Shown: positions 1 through 9,457 of the stretch, piece after piece
How the letters are laid out: the number at the start of each line of letters is the position of its first letter
Position numbering within the stretch: the stretch's first letter is position 1
From: Aliivibrio fischeri ATCC 7744 = JCM 18803 = DSM 507
GTDB lineage: Bacteria > Pseudomonadota > Gammaproteobacteria > Enterobacterales > Vibrionaceae
Direction of reading: 5' to 3'
Length of the DNA stretch: 64,000 nt
NCBI RefSeq assembly: GCF_023983475.1
Contig: NZ_CP092712.1
Location: 372,001 to 436,000, forward strand
The notes under the pieces: generated by a model
Databases searched by the model: none
What the model saw: only the letters and a program-made list of their open reading frames with translations
Told to the model about the DNA's origin: nothing
Position numbers and translations under genes: made by a program

Positions 1-1
1 G

Positions 2-520
2 TCGGGTAAAAATGATTGGATCGGTGGTTTTGCTGTAACTGGTGGTATTGGTGAGCGTGAACTAGCTGATGAATATAAAGCAAATGGTGATGATTATAAC
101 GCTATCATGATTCAAGCGGTGGCTGATCGTCTAGCTGAAGCTTTTGCTGAATATTTACATGAAAAAGTACGTAAGGAAATTTGGGGTTACTCTCCTAATG
201 AGACGCTTTCAAATGATGATTTAATCCGTGAAAAATACCAAGGCATTCGTCCTGCTCCTGGTTACCCAGCTTGTCCTGAACATACAGAAAAAGGGGCTTT
301 ATGGGAGTTAATGAATGTTGAAGAATCTATTGGAATGTCTTTAACATCAAGCTATGCAATGTGGCCCGGTGCATCTGTGTCAGGAATGTATTTTTCACAC
401 CCAGATTCTCGTTATTTTGCGATTGCTCAGATTCAGCAAGATCAAGCCGAAAGCTATGCCGATCGTAAAGGTTGGAATATGCTTGAAGCTGAGAAGTGGT
501 TAGGTCCAAATTTGAATTAA
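2..520 (+). CDS. metH: Methionine synthase, cobalamin-dependent (C-terminal part)
   Basis: This is the last 172 codons of a gene that starts before the window; the frame is open from base 2. MetH transfers a methyl group from methyltetrahydrofolate to homocysteine through cobalamin. The part visible is the C-terminal reactivation domain, which binds S-adenosylmethionine and remethylates oxidised cobalamin. The diagnostic signature [15 protein letters not shown] lies near the middle, followed by the [15 protein letters not shown] stretch and the usual W-L ending. The gene runs toward lysC, with which it shares a convergent terminator. The identification is firm from the signature; the earlier homocysteine, folate and cobalamin domains cannot be seen. 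Confidence 0.95.
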   Translation, partial: SGKNDWIGGFAVTGGIGERELADEYKANGDDYNAIMIQAVADRLAEAFAEYLHEKVRKEIWGYSPNETLSNDDLIREKYQGIRPAPGYPACPEHTEKGALWELMNVEESIGMSLTSSYAMWPGASVSGMYFSHPDSRYFAIAQIQQDQAESYADRKGWNMLEAEKWLGPNLN

Positions 521-543
521 TAGTCAATTGACCTTTTAAACTA

Positions 544-575
544 AAAAATGCCCATTAAATGTAATGGGCATTTTT
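544..575. terminator. Bidirectional Rho-independent terminator between metH and lysC
   Basis: A perfect inverted repeat AAAAATGCCCATT / AATGGGCATTTTT surrounds a six-base loop. It has A and T runs on both sides, so it can end transcription of both convergent genes. Confidence 0.85.
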
Positions 576-586
576 GTATGTATCAA

Positions 587-1939
587 TTATTGTTCAAAAA
601 GTTCTTTGTGCAAGATTTTAACGGCTTGTTTAGATTCAGACTCATGAAGTAAGAAACATAAGTTATGTTGACTAGCTCCATAACAAATCATACGTAAATT
701 AAACTCCTCTAAAGTACCAAATACTTGTTTTGCAGAGCCTTTTGAATGACTCATTTTGTTACCTATTAATGCGATTAAACAAAGATTATGTTCAACTTCA
801 ACAGTACACAATTCTTCTAATTCTTTTTGTGCTTCAAGTGGAAGCTCTGGTGCTTTACCATTGGTGTTTGTTTGATCTAAAGTAAGAGCAACGCTTACTT
901 CTGAAGTTGTAATTAAATCTACAGAAATTTGGTATTTAGCTAAAATCTTGAAAACTTCAGCTAAGAAGCCATATGCATGGAACATACTTGGGCTATGCAG
1001 TGTTACCATCGTTTGGTTACAACGAAGGGTTAGCGCCCTAAATAAAGGAGTACTATCAACTTTTTCTTTAATCCAAGTGCCTCCTTTTTCAGGTTCTTTT
1101 GATGAACCAACAAAAACAGGAATTTGATGACGAAGCGCAGGGAGAAGTGTTGATGGGTGTAAGATCTTTGCACCGTAGTTTGCCATTTCAGAGGCTTCGC
1201 TAAAGCTAATTTCTGGAATTGGTGACGCTTTAGGAGCAATGCGAGGATCTGTGGTATAAATCCCAGGTACATCAGTCCAAATTTCTAAACCACATGCATT
1301 TACAGACTCAGCAATAAGTGCTGCACTATAGTCACTGCCACCACGGCCCAAAGTCGTTGTATTTCCTTCGCTATCAGAACCAATAAAACCTTGAGTTACC
1401 ACAATCTGTTGCTGACAAAGTGGTGTCAGTTTTTCTTGAGCTAAACGAGATATATCATTAAGTTGTGGTTCACCTTTTCCAAAACGAGAATCAGTGCGCA
1501 AAACAGTGCGAATGTCAAAACGTACTGCAGGGTTTCCTCGCTCAATGAGTAATTGAGTGAATAAGTGAGTAGACATGAGCTCACCACAAGATACGAGATG
1601 ATCGGTTAATTTATCATTTGATTGGGATGTTGCTGTATCTGCTGCTTTTTCAATATCATTCAATATATCTAAGATAGCTTGCTCTGGAATGAGTGGATCT
1701 GCGAGCTGATCTAATACAGAAAAATGAATGGTTTTTAATTCTTCAAGAATTGCTTTTTTTCTGTGATTATCTTGAACGCCATTAGCAAGCTCAACAAGAA
1801 GATTAGTAACGCCAGAGCAGGCGCTAATCACTACAAGGTGAGTATTTGGATTTTGTTCAATGACACTTGCACTTTTCGTCATTGCTTCGAAATTTGCAAC
1901 GCTAGTACCGCCAAATTTGGCAACATTAATAGGGTTCAC
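587..1939 (-). CDS. lysC: Lysine-sensitive aspartokinase (LysC type)
   Basis: Aspartokinase phosphorylates L-aspartate, the first step to lysine, threonine and methionine. The N-terminal kinase signature VAKFGGTSV is at residues 6-14, the GRGGSDYSAAL substrate and nucleotide motif is in the middle, and two ACT-like regulatory segments fill the C-terminal third (from about residue 305). I place the start at the GTG at 1939 because GGAGACAGGATA stands just before it and the 450-aa product matches the monofunctional LysC family (E. coli 449 aa). The open frame continues upstream to 2041, but that part overlaps the riboswitch leader and gives a non-homologous N-terminus. A lysine riboswitch and terminator-like hairpin precede it, so lysine repression is expected. 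Confidence 0.95.
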   Translation of the reverse strand: MNPINVAKFGGTSVANFEAMTKSASVIEQNPNTHLVVISACSGVTNLLVELANGVQDNHRKKAILEELKTIHFSVLDQLADPLIPEQAILDILNDIEKAADTATSQSNDKLTDHLVSCGELMSTHLFTQLLIERGNPAVRFDIRTVLRTDSRFGKGEPQLNDISRLAQEKLTPLCQQQIVVTQGFIGSDSEGNTTTLGRGGSDYSAALIAESVNACGLEIWTDVPGIYTTDPRIAPKASPIPEISFSEASEMANYGAKILHPSTLLPALRHQIPVFVGSSKEPEKGGTWIKEKVDSTPLFRALTLRCNQTMVTLHSPSMFHAYGFLAEVFKILAKYQISVDLITTSEVSVALTLDQTNTNGKAPELPLEAQKELEELCTVEVEHNLCLIALIGNKMSHSKGSAKQVFGTLEEFNLRMICYGASQHNLCFLLHESESKQAVKILHKELFEQ

Positions 1940-1965
1940 TATCCTGTCTCCGACTACATCCAGTG

Positions 1966-2175
1966 TAAAAATAAATGTGAAGAAGCGATAGCAATAAGAG
2001 TGGTTTGCTAGAAGCTCTTCACTTAATAAATTAAGTGACAATCGTTAGGATTCAGCCTAAACGACCGACAATCCTACTCCCAATAGGATCATCTCGGCAT
2101 TACTCTCCCTCACTTATTTGTGTTGGAGTTTGGGCTCCACAAATTAAGCTACCTAGGTAATGCTCCTCTTCTTTA
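1966..2175 (-). promoter_or_regulatory. Lysine riboswitch (L box) with terminator-type expression platform
   Basis: The minus strand upstream of lysC carries the L-box landmarks in order. These are GAAGAGGAGC (about 2163-2172), GGTAGC, TGGAGCC...CTCCAA, AGTGAGGGAGAGTAATGCCGA, and a GGCTGAATCC...GATTGTCAC close near 2035-2055. Downstream, GTGAAGA (2022-2016) pairs with TCTTCAC (1983-1977), and inside it TAGCAA pairs with TTGCTA. A T-rich tract (ATTTATTTTTA) follows, so this looks like an intrinsic terminator. An alternative perfect hairpin CACTTAAT/ATTAAGTG (2037-2020) shares bases with both the aptamer end and the terminator, as expected of an antiterminator. Aptamer boundaries are approximate. 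Family: Rfam lysine riboswitch, from memory of its conserved core. Confidence 0.88.
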
Positions 2176-2202
2176 TATTTCCAAAATGAAATACGTTTCA
2201 AT

Positions 2203-2231
2203 AATGTGCTTTTTTATGAATCAAATGTCAA
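2203..2231 (-). promoter_or_regulatory. Probable lysC promoter
   Basis: A perfect TTGACA (2231-2226) is followed after 17 bases by CACATT (2208-2203), a weak -10. Transcription would begin a little upstream of the riboswitch aptamer, which is the right geometry. The weak -10 keeps confidence moderate. Confidence 0.45.
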
Positions 2232-2389
2232 TTGTTGGTAATGCTTTTTTTACTTTTCTTTTGTTTTAAGTAAAAAGTACCTTTATAGGGCTATTTTTCG
2301 TAATTAAGTCACTCTAATCAAATAGTCTAATTGAGTTTAATTTTTCTTATGTCTATTCTTTAATCACCTCATATTGATAGGAGTTTATA

Positions 2390-3502
2390 ATGCAAAGTTT
2401 TATACCACCGAAAAGAACCCTTATGGGACCTGGTCCTTCTGACATTTCTCCTCAAGTTTTACAAGCATTAAGCCGTCCCACTATCGGTCACCTTGATCCA
2501 TTATTTATTAAAATGATGGATGAAGTTAAAGAGCTACTCAAGTACGCATTTCAAACTAAAAATGACTTTACTATTGCGGTTTCAGCCCCAGGTAGTGCAG
2601 GGATGGAAACATGCTTTGTGAATTTAGTTGAAGAAGGCGAGAAAGTACTAGTATGTCGTAATGGTGTATTTGGTGAACGAATGCGACAAAATGTAGAACG
2701 CTGTGGTGGTATTCCTATTATTATCGATGATAAATGGGGTGAACCTGTTTCATTAGATAAAGTCGCGCAAGCATTGGAAGAAAACCCTGATATTAGCGTT
2801 GTTGCTTTTGTGCATGCGGAGACATCTACTGGTGTTCTTAGTGACGCAAAAGCGATTGCACAAATTGCGAGACAATATAATTGTTTAACCATTGTGGATG
2901 CGGTGACTTCGTTAGGTGGCGTACCTTTGTTAGTTGATGAATGGCAGTTAGATGCGGTTTATTCTGGTTCTCAAAAATGCTTATCTTGTACTCCTGGATT
3001 ATCTCCTGTTACTTTTTCTGATAAAGCGGTTGCTAAAATGAAATCGAGATCCTCGGTAGTACAAAGTTGGTTTTTAGATCAAAGTTTGGTTCTTGGGTAT
3101 TGGAGTGGAGAAGGAAAGCGTAGTTATCACCATACTGCACCAGTAAATAGTTTATATGCTTTGCATGAATCACTGTTAATGCTTAAACATGAAGGAATTG
3201 AGCAGGCGTGGCAGCGTCATGCTGATTATCACCAAGAGTTAAAACAAGGCCTTGAAGCGTTAGGGATTAAGTTTATTGTTGATGAAGAATATCGTTTACC
3301 ACAATTGAATGCCGTATATATACCTGTAGGTATTTCTGATATTCAAGTTAGAGAGCAGTTGCTAGAGGAATATAATTTAGAGATTGGTGCAGGTTTAGGC
3401 GAGCTTGCTGGCAAGGCATGGCGTATTGGTCTTATGGGATACGCAGCAAAAAAAGAGAATGTCGCATTGTGCTTAAAAGCATTATCTGATGTTTTAAAGT
3501 AA
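2390..3502 (+). CDS. PLP-dependent aminotransferase, class V (alanine/serine-glyoxylate aminotransferase family)
   Basis: A 370-aa fold-type I PLP enzyme. The opening LMGPGPSDISPQVLQAL and GHLDP match the serine-pyruvate / alanine-glyoxylate aminotransferase family. The cofactor aspartate is in TIVDAVTSLGGVP (about residue 170), and the Schiff-base lysine is in SGSQKCLSCTPGLS (about residue 195). The C-terminal substrate arginine is in KAWRIGLMGY. Such enzymes move an amino group from serine or alanine to glyoxylate or a related keto acid; the true substrate cannot be read from the sequence. AGGAG precedes the ATG. It is divergent from lysC and ends at a terminator shared with pglL. Confidence 0.85.
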   Translation: MQSFIPPKRTLMGPGPSDISPQVLQALSRPTIGHLDPLFIKMMDEVKELLKYAFQTKNDFTIAVSAPGSAGMETCFVNLVEEGEKVLVCRNGVFGERMRQNVERCGGIPIIIDDKWGEPVSLDKVAQALEENPDISVVAFVHAETSTGVLSDAKAIAQIARQYNCLTIVDAVTSLGGVPLLVDEWQLDAVYSGSQKCLSCTPGLSPVTFSDKAVAKMKSRSSVVQSWFLDQSLVLGYWSGEGKRSYHHTAPVNSLYALHESLLMLKHEGIEQAWQRHADYHQELKQGLEALGIKFIVDEEYRLPQLNAVYIPVGISDIQVREQLLEEYNLEIGAGLGELAGKAWRIGLMGYAAKKENVALCLKALSDVLK

Positions 3503-3512
3503 ATGTTAAATA

Positions 3513-3540
3513 AAACAGCCACTTAATCCCGTGGCTGTTT
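3513..3540. terminator. Convergent terminator (aminotransferase / pglL)
   Basis: The perfect ten-base stem AAACAGCCAC / GTGGCTGTTT has an eight-base loop and lies between two convergent genes. The T-run is short on both strands. Confidence 0.7.
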
Positions 3541-3553
3541 ATGCTAATAGTTT

Positions 3554-5314
3554 TTAGTTAGTCATCCGTAATTTCTCATCGAGTTGTACGGATTCAAATT
3601 TACTTTTTGGAAAGAGGAATATGGCTTCTCTTCTTATATCTTCCGCTCTTTTTTCATCTCCCAACGCTTGATAAGCAATGATTAAGTTTTGATAAAAAGC
3701 AGGTCTTGGTTTGGTTTTTATTAATTCTTGTGACCACTCAATATAGGGTTTAATTAGCTCTGGCTTTTTATTAATAATACCGATTTTTAATTGTGTTGAA
3801 AGTACGTCCCAATTGAATCTATCCTCCCACACAACAGGGTTGGTTACTCGACTTAAAATGTCTGGGTTCATTGGTTTTGTGGTTTCAAATTGAGTTAATA
3901 CCCAGTTTGTATGTAGCGTTGATAGCATATAAAAACCAGTCACAATCGGTAATACTAATGAACTGACACGTAGGGTTATTTTACTGATATCACTGATTCG
4001 ATATTTTTTGTATTTACAGCTTAATTGGTCAATCCAAAATAAAAGAATAATAAAGGTAAACCAATGAATCATTGAATGATAAAAAGGATACTCTAACTGA
4101 CTATGAATAAAAATGGGGGCAATTAAAGCGAGTAGAGCAAATTGAGTATCCAGCTTGCTGCGTCGTATCTTGGCTAAAACACCACCTGCGGCAAGTAATA
4201 AACCTAAAATAGCGACAATACCACCTTCAACTCCCCAGTATAAGATCTCGTTATGAGGGTGATCCATTGAAGGTAGCCCCGGTTTGTAGTCAGAAGATAA
4301 TTGATGTTGTTTCGCTGTATAAAGAATGTATTCAGCTTCGTAATTACCGTAACCATAACCTGTGACGGGTTTTTCTAAAAACATATCTAGAGCTTGGGGG
4401 AAGGTGTATCTTCTTGGGCTATCTAAATCCGCTTTTTGGCTAGCAAGCGATACCTTTGAAATATCATCATTTTTGGATACATCGAGTAGAGCAAAACTTC
4501 CACTAAAACCAATGACTAGCGCTAACAGCCAAGAAATAAAACGCGGTTTAGTACAGTATTTCCACATATAAGGAACAAGCAGAACTAAACTGAAAGTAGC
4601 TGATAACCAACCTGTACGAGAAGCTAAAACAACAATTAAAGGTAGAGTGAATATGATTGTTGCGTAGAGCAAAGTTAATGCAATGATATTTTCTCGATAC
4701 TTTATAGGTTGTCTTGCAAGGAAATAAGAAGCAATGGCTAAACCAGTTACAAGAAAGCTCGCCATAACATTGGGTTGTTGGAAAATGCCATAAGGGCGAT
4801 TTGCTATTACGTTATAACCAAATGAATTCCCAGCTTCTAAAAACAGATATTGAATATAACCAAATAGAGTTTCAATAAGAACTGAACCAATGATGCACCA
4901 TAACAGCCATTGCTTCTGTTTATTTGAAAATGAAAACTGTTGTAGAGTAATAAAAAAGAGCAATCCAGCCCATAGGCCTAAAAATTTTCCGGTAGCAAGG
5001 TGTGGGGATGCTTCTTGATAAAGTAATGGAATTGATAATAAACATACCGAGATGAATAGTACGATGGTTAATGTCGAAAACTTAAGTATGCCTTGCTTTG
5101 CAATATGAAAAAGAGCAATGGCAATGGCGATACTTGCAGGGATCCAAGAAGCGGCATTAAATGCAAGGTGAAGGCCAGAACCGCCAGGGTTTGGCTGAAA
5201 AAAGTGGGCACAAACAAAGAAAAGAATGGTAAGGCTGAGTAAAAAAGATTTGGTTAGAGGCTTTTTGATTTTTTTTGCTTCTAATAGGGTGCCTTGAGTT
5301 AAGAGCGTAGCCAT
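3554..5314 (-). CDS. pglL: PglL-family O-oligosaccharyltransferase (Wzy_C superfamily)
   Basis: A 586-aa polytopic inner-membrane protein with about a dozen hydrophobic segments. It carries the family mark FQPNPGGSGLHLAFNAASW after the first membrane span and the long periplasmic loop with MDHPHNEILYWGVEGG (about residues 350-365), the conserved Wzy_C/WaaL-type histidine region. A soluble C-terminal tail of about 110 residues looks helical and TPR-like (YQNLIIAYQALGDEKRAEDIRREAI). PglL enzymes transfer lipid-linked glycans onto serine residues of periplasmic proteins such as pilins; WaaL relatives act on lipid A core. The GGSGL mark and the tail favour PglL over WaaL. The gene stands alone, downstream of uvrA, in the place vibrios keep it. 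Whether it uses the polysaccharide made by the cluster at 9.5-21 kb is unknown. Confidence 0.8.
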   Translation of the reverse strand: MATLLTQGTLLEAKKIKKPLTKSFLLSLTILFFVCAHFFQPNPGGSGLHLAFNAASWIPASIAIAIALFHIAKQGILKFSTLTIVLFISVCLLSIPLLYQEASPHLATGKFLGLWAGLLFFITLQQFSFSNKQKQWLLWCIIGSVLIETLFGYIQYLFLEAGNSFGYNVIANRPYGIFQQPNVMASFLVTGLAIASYFLARQPIKYRENIIALTLLYATIIFTLPLIVVLASRTGWLSATFSLVLLVPYMWKYCTKPRFISWLLALVIGFSGSFALLDVSKNDDISKVSLASQKADLDSPRRYTFPQALDMFLEKPVTGYGYGNYEAEYILYTAKQHQLSSDYKPGLPSMDHPHNEILYWGVEGGIVAILGLLLAAGGVLAKIRRSKLDTQFALLALIAPIFIHSQLEYPFYHSMIHWFTFIILLFWIDQLSCKYKKYRISDISKITLRVSSLVLPIVTGFYMLSTLHTNWVLTQFETTKPMNPDILSRVTNPVVWEDRFNWDVLSTQLKIGIINKKPELIKPYIEWSQELIKTKPRPAFYQNLIIAYQALGDEKRAEDIRREAIFLFPKSKFESVQLDEKLRMTN

Positions 5315-5333
5315 TTTCCAACTATTTCCTTAT

Positions 5334-5360
5334 ATAATAAAGCCAACAAAAATGTTGGCC
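5334..5360 (-). terminator. Terminator after uvrA
   Basis: On the minus strand GGCCAACA and TGTTGGC form a stem with a short T loop, followed by TTTATTATATAAG. It sits between the uvrA stop and pglL. Confidence 0.6.
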
Positions 5361-5410
5361 TTATTCTATCTTATCCATAGGTGAAAGTGCGGACTTTCTG
5401 CTGAGTTACG

Positions 5411-8236
5411 TTATTTTAGCATCGGTTTTAAGAAGCGTGCCGTATGAGAGCCTTCAACTTGTGCAACATCTTCAGGTGTGCCTTCTGCAATGATCTCACC
5501 ACCGCCTTGTCCGCCTTCTGGACCTAAATCAACAATCCAGTCAGCTGTTTTCACTACATCTAAGTTATGCTCAATTACGACGATTGTATTGCCTCGCTCA
5601 CGTAGACGATGAAGAACCGTTAATAATTGTTGTATATCATGAAAGTGAAGACCTGTTGTTGGTTCATCAAGGATATACAGTGTTTTACCTGTATCTCGTT
5701 TTGAGAGCTCTCTTGCTAGTTTTACACGTTGAGCCTCACCACCAGAAAGAGTCGTTGCAGCCTGACCTAAACGAATATAAGAGAGGCCAACGTCCATTAA
5801 GGTTTGTAGTTTACGAGCAATAACAGGAACTGGCTCAAAGAAGGTATGAGCATCTTCAATGGTCATTTGAAGGACTTCATCGATACTCTTTCCTTTGTAT
5901 TTTACTTCTAATGTCTCACGGTTATATCGCTTACCCGCACACACATCACATGGAACATAAACATCTGGTAGAAAGTGCATTTCTACTTTGATAACACCAT
6001 CACCTTGGCACGCTTCACAACGTCCACCTCGAACGTTAAAGCTAAATCGGCCTGGTTTATAACCGCGAGATCGTGATTCTGGCGTTCCAGAGAAAAGTTC
6101 ACGTATCGGTGTGAAAATACCAGTATAAGTTGCTGGGTTTGAACGAGGTGTTCGACCTATTGGGCTTTGATCAATATCGATAACTTTATCAAAATGTTCG
6201 ATACCTTTAATTTTTTTATACGGAGCTGGCTCTGATGTGGTGGCTCCGTTCAATTGAGTATGAGCAATTTTAAAGAAAGTATCATTGATTAAGGTTGATT
6301 TACCTGAACCGGAAACCCCTGTGATACAAGTAAATAATCCCACTGGCAGTTTTAACGTCACGTTCTTTAAGTTGTTTCCTGTTGCTCCAATAAGTTCTAC
6401 TTGTTTTTTAGGATCGGCCTTAACACGTTCATTTGGTACCGCAATTTTTTTTGTACCATTTAAATATTGGCCAGTTAATGAGTCTGGATTTGAAATAATG
6501 GCTTCATAATCACCTTCGGCAACAATATGGCCACCATGAACACCTGCACCAGGGCCAATATCAATAATATGATCGGCACTGCGAATAGCATCTTCATCAT
6601 GCTCTACTACGATAACTGTATTCCCTAAATCTCGGAGGTGATTTAGCGTTTTTAATAGGCGTTCATTATCTCGTTGATGCAGGCCAATAGATGGTTCATC
6701 AAGGACATACATTACACCGACTAGGCCGGCTCCGATTTGACTGGCTAAACGAATACGTTGGGCTTCACCACCGGATAAGGTATCGGCACTGCGTGATAAA
6801 TTGAGGTAATTAAGGCCAACATTAACCAAAAAGTGAAGGCGTTCGTTAATCTCTTTCATTACTTTATCGGCAATTTGTGCTTTTTGTCCTTGTAACGTTA
6901 ACGAACTAAAGAAAGCCATTGAGTCTTGAATACTCATTTCGCAGATTTCAGGTAATGTGGTATCACCCACAAACACATTTCTCGCCTCTAAACGTAAGCG
7001 TGTACCGTGACAACTTGAACAAGATTGAGTTGAAATATATTTGGATAGATCATCTCGAACGGCACTTGATTCCGTTTCTTTATAGCGACGATCTAGGGTG
7101 TTTAGTATTCCTTCGAATGGATGGCGTTTGACTCGTAGATCGCCGCGATCATTACTGTATTGAAATTCAATTTCTTCACTGCCTGAGCCATTAAGAATAA
7201 TGTTTTGGAATTTTTTTGAGATGGATTTAAATGGTGCGAATAAATCAAAACCATAATGTTTAGCTAATGACCCTAGCATTTGAAAATAGTAATAATTTTT
7301 TTGATCCCAACCTTTAATAGCACCTTCTGCGATACTTAGCTTATCGTCTAAAACGACTCTATCGGCATCAAAGTATTGTTGTACGCCTAATCCATCACAA
7401 GTGCCACAGGCCCCTGCTGGATTATTAAAAGAGAACAGGCGAGGCTCAAGTTCCTGCATGCTATAACCACAATGTGGACAGGCAAAGTTCGCAGAGAAGA
7501 TTAAAGGATCGTGTTCGCTGTCATCCATATAATCGACAACCGCAATACCGCCTGTTAATTCCAAAGCAGTTTCAAATGATTCTGCGAGGCGTTGTTGAAG
7601 ATCATCTCTGACCTTAAAGCGATCAACCACAACTTCAATGGTGTGTTTTTTATGTAATTCTAGTGTCGGAGGATCAGAAAGATCGCAAACTTCTCCATCA
7701 ATACGAGCCCGAATAAACCCTTGCGCAGCTAGGTTTTCAAGGGTTTTAACATGTTCACCTTTGCGTTCTTTAACAATAGGAGCTAATAGCATCAGCTTTG
7801 TGCCTTCAGGCAATTCCAATGCTTTATCTACCATTTGGCTGATGGTTTGTGCGGTTAATTCAACATGGTGCTCAGGGCAGCGAGGCTCACCAATACGAGC
7901 ATAAAGAAGACGCAAATAATCGTAAATCTCGGTAATAGTTCCAACCGTTGATCTAGGGTTATGAGAGGTGGACTTTTGTTCTATTGAAATGGCAGGAGAG
8001 AGACCTTCAATGTGGTCTACATCAGGTTTTTCCATTAGAGATAAAAATTGACGAGCGTACGCTGATAAAGATTCAACATAACGTCGTTGGCCTTCTGCAT
8101 ATAAGGTATCAAAGGCTAAAGAAGACTTACCTGAACCTGAAAGTCCTGTAATTACAATCAACTTATCTCTTGGGATAGTTAAGCTGATGTCTTTTAGGTT
8201 ATGGGTTCTGGCCCCTCTAACTTCAATTTTATCCAT
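5411..8236 (-). CDS. uvrA: Excinuclease ABC subunit A (UvrA)
   Basis: UvrA is the damage-sensing ABC ATPase of nucleotide excision repair and works as a dimer with UvrB. The first Walker A is GLSGSGKS at residues 31-38 and the second is GVSGSGKS near residue 645. Two ABC signatures read LSGGEAQR. The zinc-binding cysteine pairs are present ([20 protein letters not shown] and CDVCAGKRY). I start at the ATG at 8236, which gives [15 protein letters not shown] and 941 aa, the E. coli length; the frame runs 15 codons further up without family similarity. An SOS box lies about 73 bases upstream, so LexA control is expected. Confidence 0.97.
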   Translation of the reverse strand: MDKIEVRGARTHNLKDISLTIPRDKLIVITGLSGSGKSSLAFDTLYAEGQRRYVESLSAYARQFLSLMEKPDVDHIEGLSPAISIEQKSTSHNPRSTVGTITEIYDYLRLLYARIGEPRCPEHHVELTAQTISQMVDKALELPEGTKLMLLAPIVKERKGEHVKTLENLAAQGFIRARIDGEVCDLSDPPTLELHKKHTIEVVVDRFKVRDDLQQRLAESFETALELTGGIAVVDYMDDSEHDPLIFSANFACPHCGYSMQELEPRLFSFNNPAGACGTCDGLGVQQYFDADRVVLDDKLSIAEGAIKGWDQKNYYYFQMLGSLAKHYGFDLFAPFKSISKKFQNIILNGSGSEEIEFQYSNDRGDLRVKRHPFEGILNTLDRRYKETESSAVRDDLSKYISTQSCSSCHGTRLRLEARNVFVGDTTLPEICEMSIQDSMAFFSSLTLQGQKAQIADKVMKEINERLHFLVNVGLNYLNLSRSADTLSGGEAQRIRLASQIGAGLVGVMYVLDEPSIGLHQRDNERLLKTLNHLRDLGNTVIVVEHDEDAIRSADHIIDIGPGAGVHGGHIVAEGDYEAIISNPDSLTGQYLNGTKKIAVPNERVKADPKKQVELIGATGNNLKNVTLKLPVGLFTCITGVSGSGKSTLINDTFFKIAHTQLNGATTSEPAPYKKIKGIEHFDKVIDIDQSPIGRTPRSNPATYTGIFTPIRELFSGTPESRSRGYKPGRFSFNVRGGRCEACQGDGVIKVEMHFLPDVYVPCDVCAGKRYNRETLEVKYKGKSIDEVLQMTIEDAHTFFEPVPVIARKLQTLMDVGLSYIRLGQAATTLSGGEAQRVKLARELSKRDTGKTLYILDEPTTGLHFHDIQQLLTVLHRLRERGNTIVVIEHNLDVVKTADWIVDLGPEGGQGGGEIIAEGTPEDVAQVEGSHTARFLKPMLK

Positions 8237-8308
8237 GGGAGTCTCACTGCAATAAAAATAACTAAGGGTTAAGTATTGCACAGAGTAAGAAAACAGAAAA
8301 GCATTTTA

Positions 8309-8324
8309 CTGGATAAAAAAACAG
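8309..8324. promoter_or_regulatory. LexA (SOS) box for uvrA
   Basis: The 16-mer CTGGATAAAAAAACAG keeps the outer CTG and CAG and most of the A/T core of the enterobacterial and vibrio SOS consensus CTGT-N8-ACAG. It lies in the uvrA upstream region, where other gammaproteobacteria also carry one. Confidence 0.7.
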
Positions 8325-8357
8325 TGTAGTGATGATGGGATTAGAGAGGTGAAACAA

Positions 8358-8385
8358 AACGCCCCATGTCTAAACATGGGGCGTT
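8358..8385 (-). terminator. Terminator after galU
   Basis: A perfect 12-base stem AACGCCCCATGT / ACATGGGGCGTT with a four-base loop lies just after the galU stop. Minus-strand T residues (TTTTGTTTC) follow. Confidence 0.85.
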
Positions 8386-8407
8386 ATTATTTATTTAAGT
8401 GTTAGGG

Positions 8408-9277
8408 TTATTTTTTACCCGTTACTTTTTTTGCTAATTCTGATGATTTTTTATCTTTTAGATAAATGTTTTCATAACAGTGGTTCGTTGCTTCGATATA
8501 ACCTTCAACGCTGCCACAGTCAAAACGCTTACCTTTAAATTTATAAGCTAAAACACAGCCTGATTGTGCTTGTTTTAGTAGAGCATCGGTGATTTGAATT
8601 TCACCGCCTTTACCTGGTTCTGTTTGCTCGATTAATTCAAAAATATCAGGAGTTAGGATGTAACGACCAATAATAGCTAGGTTGCTTGGTGCTGTTCCTG
8701 GCTCTGGCTTTTCTACCATGTTATCAACACGGTATAAATCATCTTTGATCATTTCACCAGAAATCACACCGTATTTATGTGTTTCGTTGTCTGGTACTTC
8801 TTCTACAGCAACGATAGAACAACGGAATTGCTTGTATAAAGCAACCATTTGAGCCAATACGCCTTGCTCTTCGTTCACACATAAGTCATCAGCAAGTACA
8901 ACTGCGAAAGGTTCATCACCTACAAGTTCACGACCGGTTAAAATTGCATGACCTAAGCCTTTCATTTCACGTTGACGAATATAAGTGAAATGAGCTGAAT
9001 CAATCAGTTCACGAACATCTTCAAGAAGTTCTTCTTTGTTTGTACCACTGATTTGGTGTTCTAATTCGTAGTTTTTATCAAAGTGATCCATTAAAGAATG
9101 TTTACCACGACCAGTAACAATACACATACCGTCCATACCAGCATTGATTGCTTCTTCAACACCGTATTCAATAAGAGGCTTGTTTACAACAGGCATCATT
9201 TCTTTTGGCATTGATTTTGTTGCTGGTAAAAAGCGTGTGCCGTAGCCTGCGGCAGGAAATAAACATTTTTTGATCAT
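8408..9277 (-). CDS. galU: UTP-glucose-1-phosphate uridylyltransferase
   Basis: GalU makes UDP-glucose from UTP and glucose-1-phosphate, the precursor for exopolysaccharide, LPS core and galactose use. The 289-aa product starts with the nucleotidyltransferase signature FPAAGYGTRFLPATKSMPKEM and has VLADDLC (metal site) and VEKPEPGTAPSNLAIIGRYI. It lies directly downstream of the polysaccharide operon, with about 180 bases between. UDP-glucose supply therefore sits next to its probable consumers, although galU also occupies this position beside uvrA in vibrios without such a cluster (established knowledge). A short C-terminal lysine-rich tail is usual. Confidence 0.95.
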   Translation of the reverse strand: MIKKCLFPAAGYGTRFLPATKSMPKEMMPVVNKPLIEYGVEEAINAGMDGMCIVTGRGKHSLMDHFDKNYELEHQISGTNKEELLEDVRELIDSAHFTYIRQREMKGLGHAILTGRELVGDEPFAVVLADDLCVNEEQGVLAQMVALYKQFRCSIVAVEEVPDNETHKYGVISGEMIKDDLYRVDNMVEKPEPGTAPSNLAIIGRYILTPDIFELIEQTEPGKGGEIQITDALLKQAQSGCVLAYKFKGKRFDCGSVEGYIEATNHCYENIYLKDKKSSELAKKVTGKK

Positions 9278-9313
9278 AATTCAGTCCTAGAAAGACAATA
9301 TTTAAAAATTTAA

Positions 9314-9335
9314 TGGAGGCTTCATTTTGAGCCTC
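9314..9335 (-). terminator. Hairpin between polysaccharide operon and galU, possible terminator
   Basis: On the minus strand GAGGCT and AGCCTC enclose an eight-base loop, followed by CATTAAATTTTTAAA. The stem is short and the T-run interrupted, so read-through into galU is possible. Confidence 0.4.
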
Positions 9336-9457
9336 ATTATTATCGACGCAGTTTATCGACTTAGGTGCATGAAATGAAGTGCTTTCATCAAAAATAGAGC
9401 TCCGTATCATTATTAATGTGATTTTCTCTTTAATAAGCATGAAAACCACATGTAAAA

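Noticed and set aside
1940-2041. N-terminal extension of LysC by 34 residues
   Set aside because: This stretch holds the riboswitch expression platform, and the translated residues do not match the LysC family. The GTG at 1939 has a good ribosome site.
9168-9449. Open frame of 93 aa upstream of and overlapping galU
   Set aside because: It overlaps the start of galU in another frame, has no recognisable domain and no ribosome site; most of it is the intergenic hairpin region.
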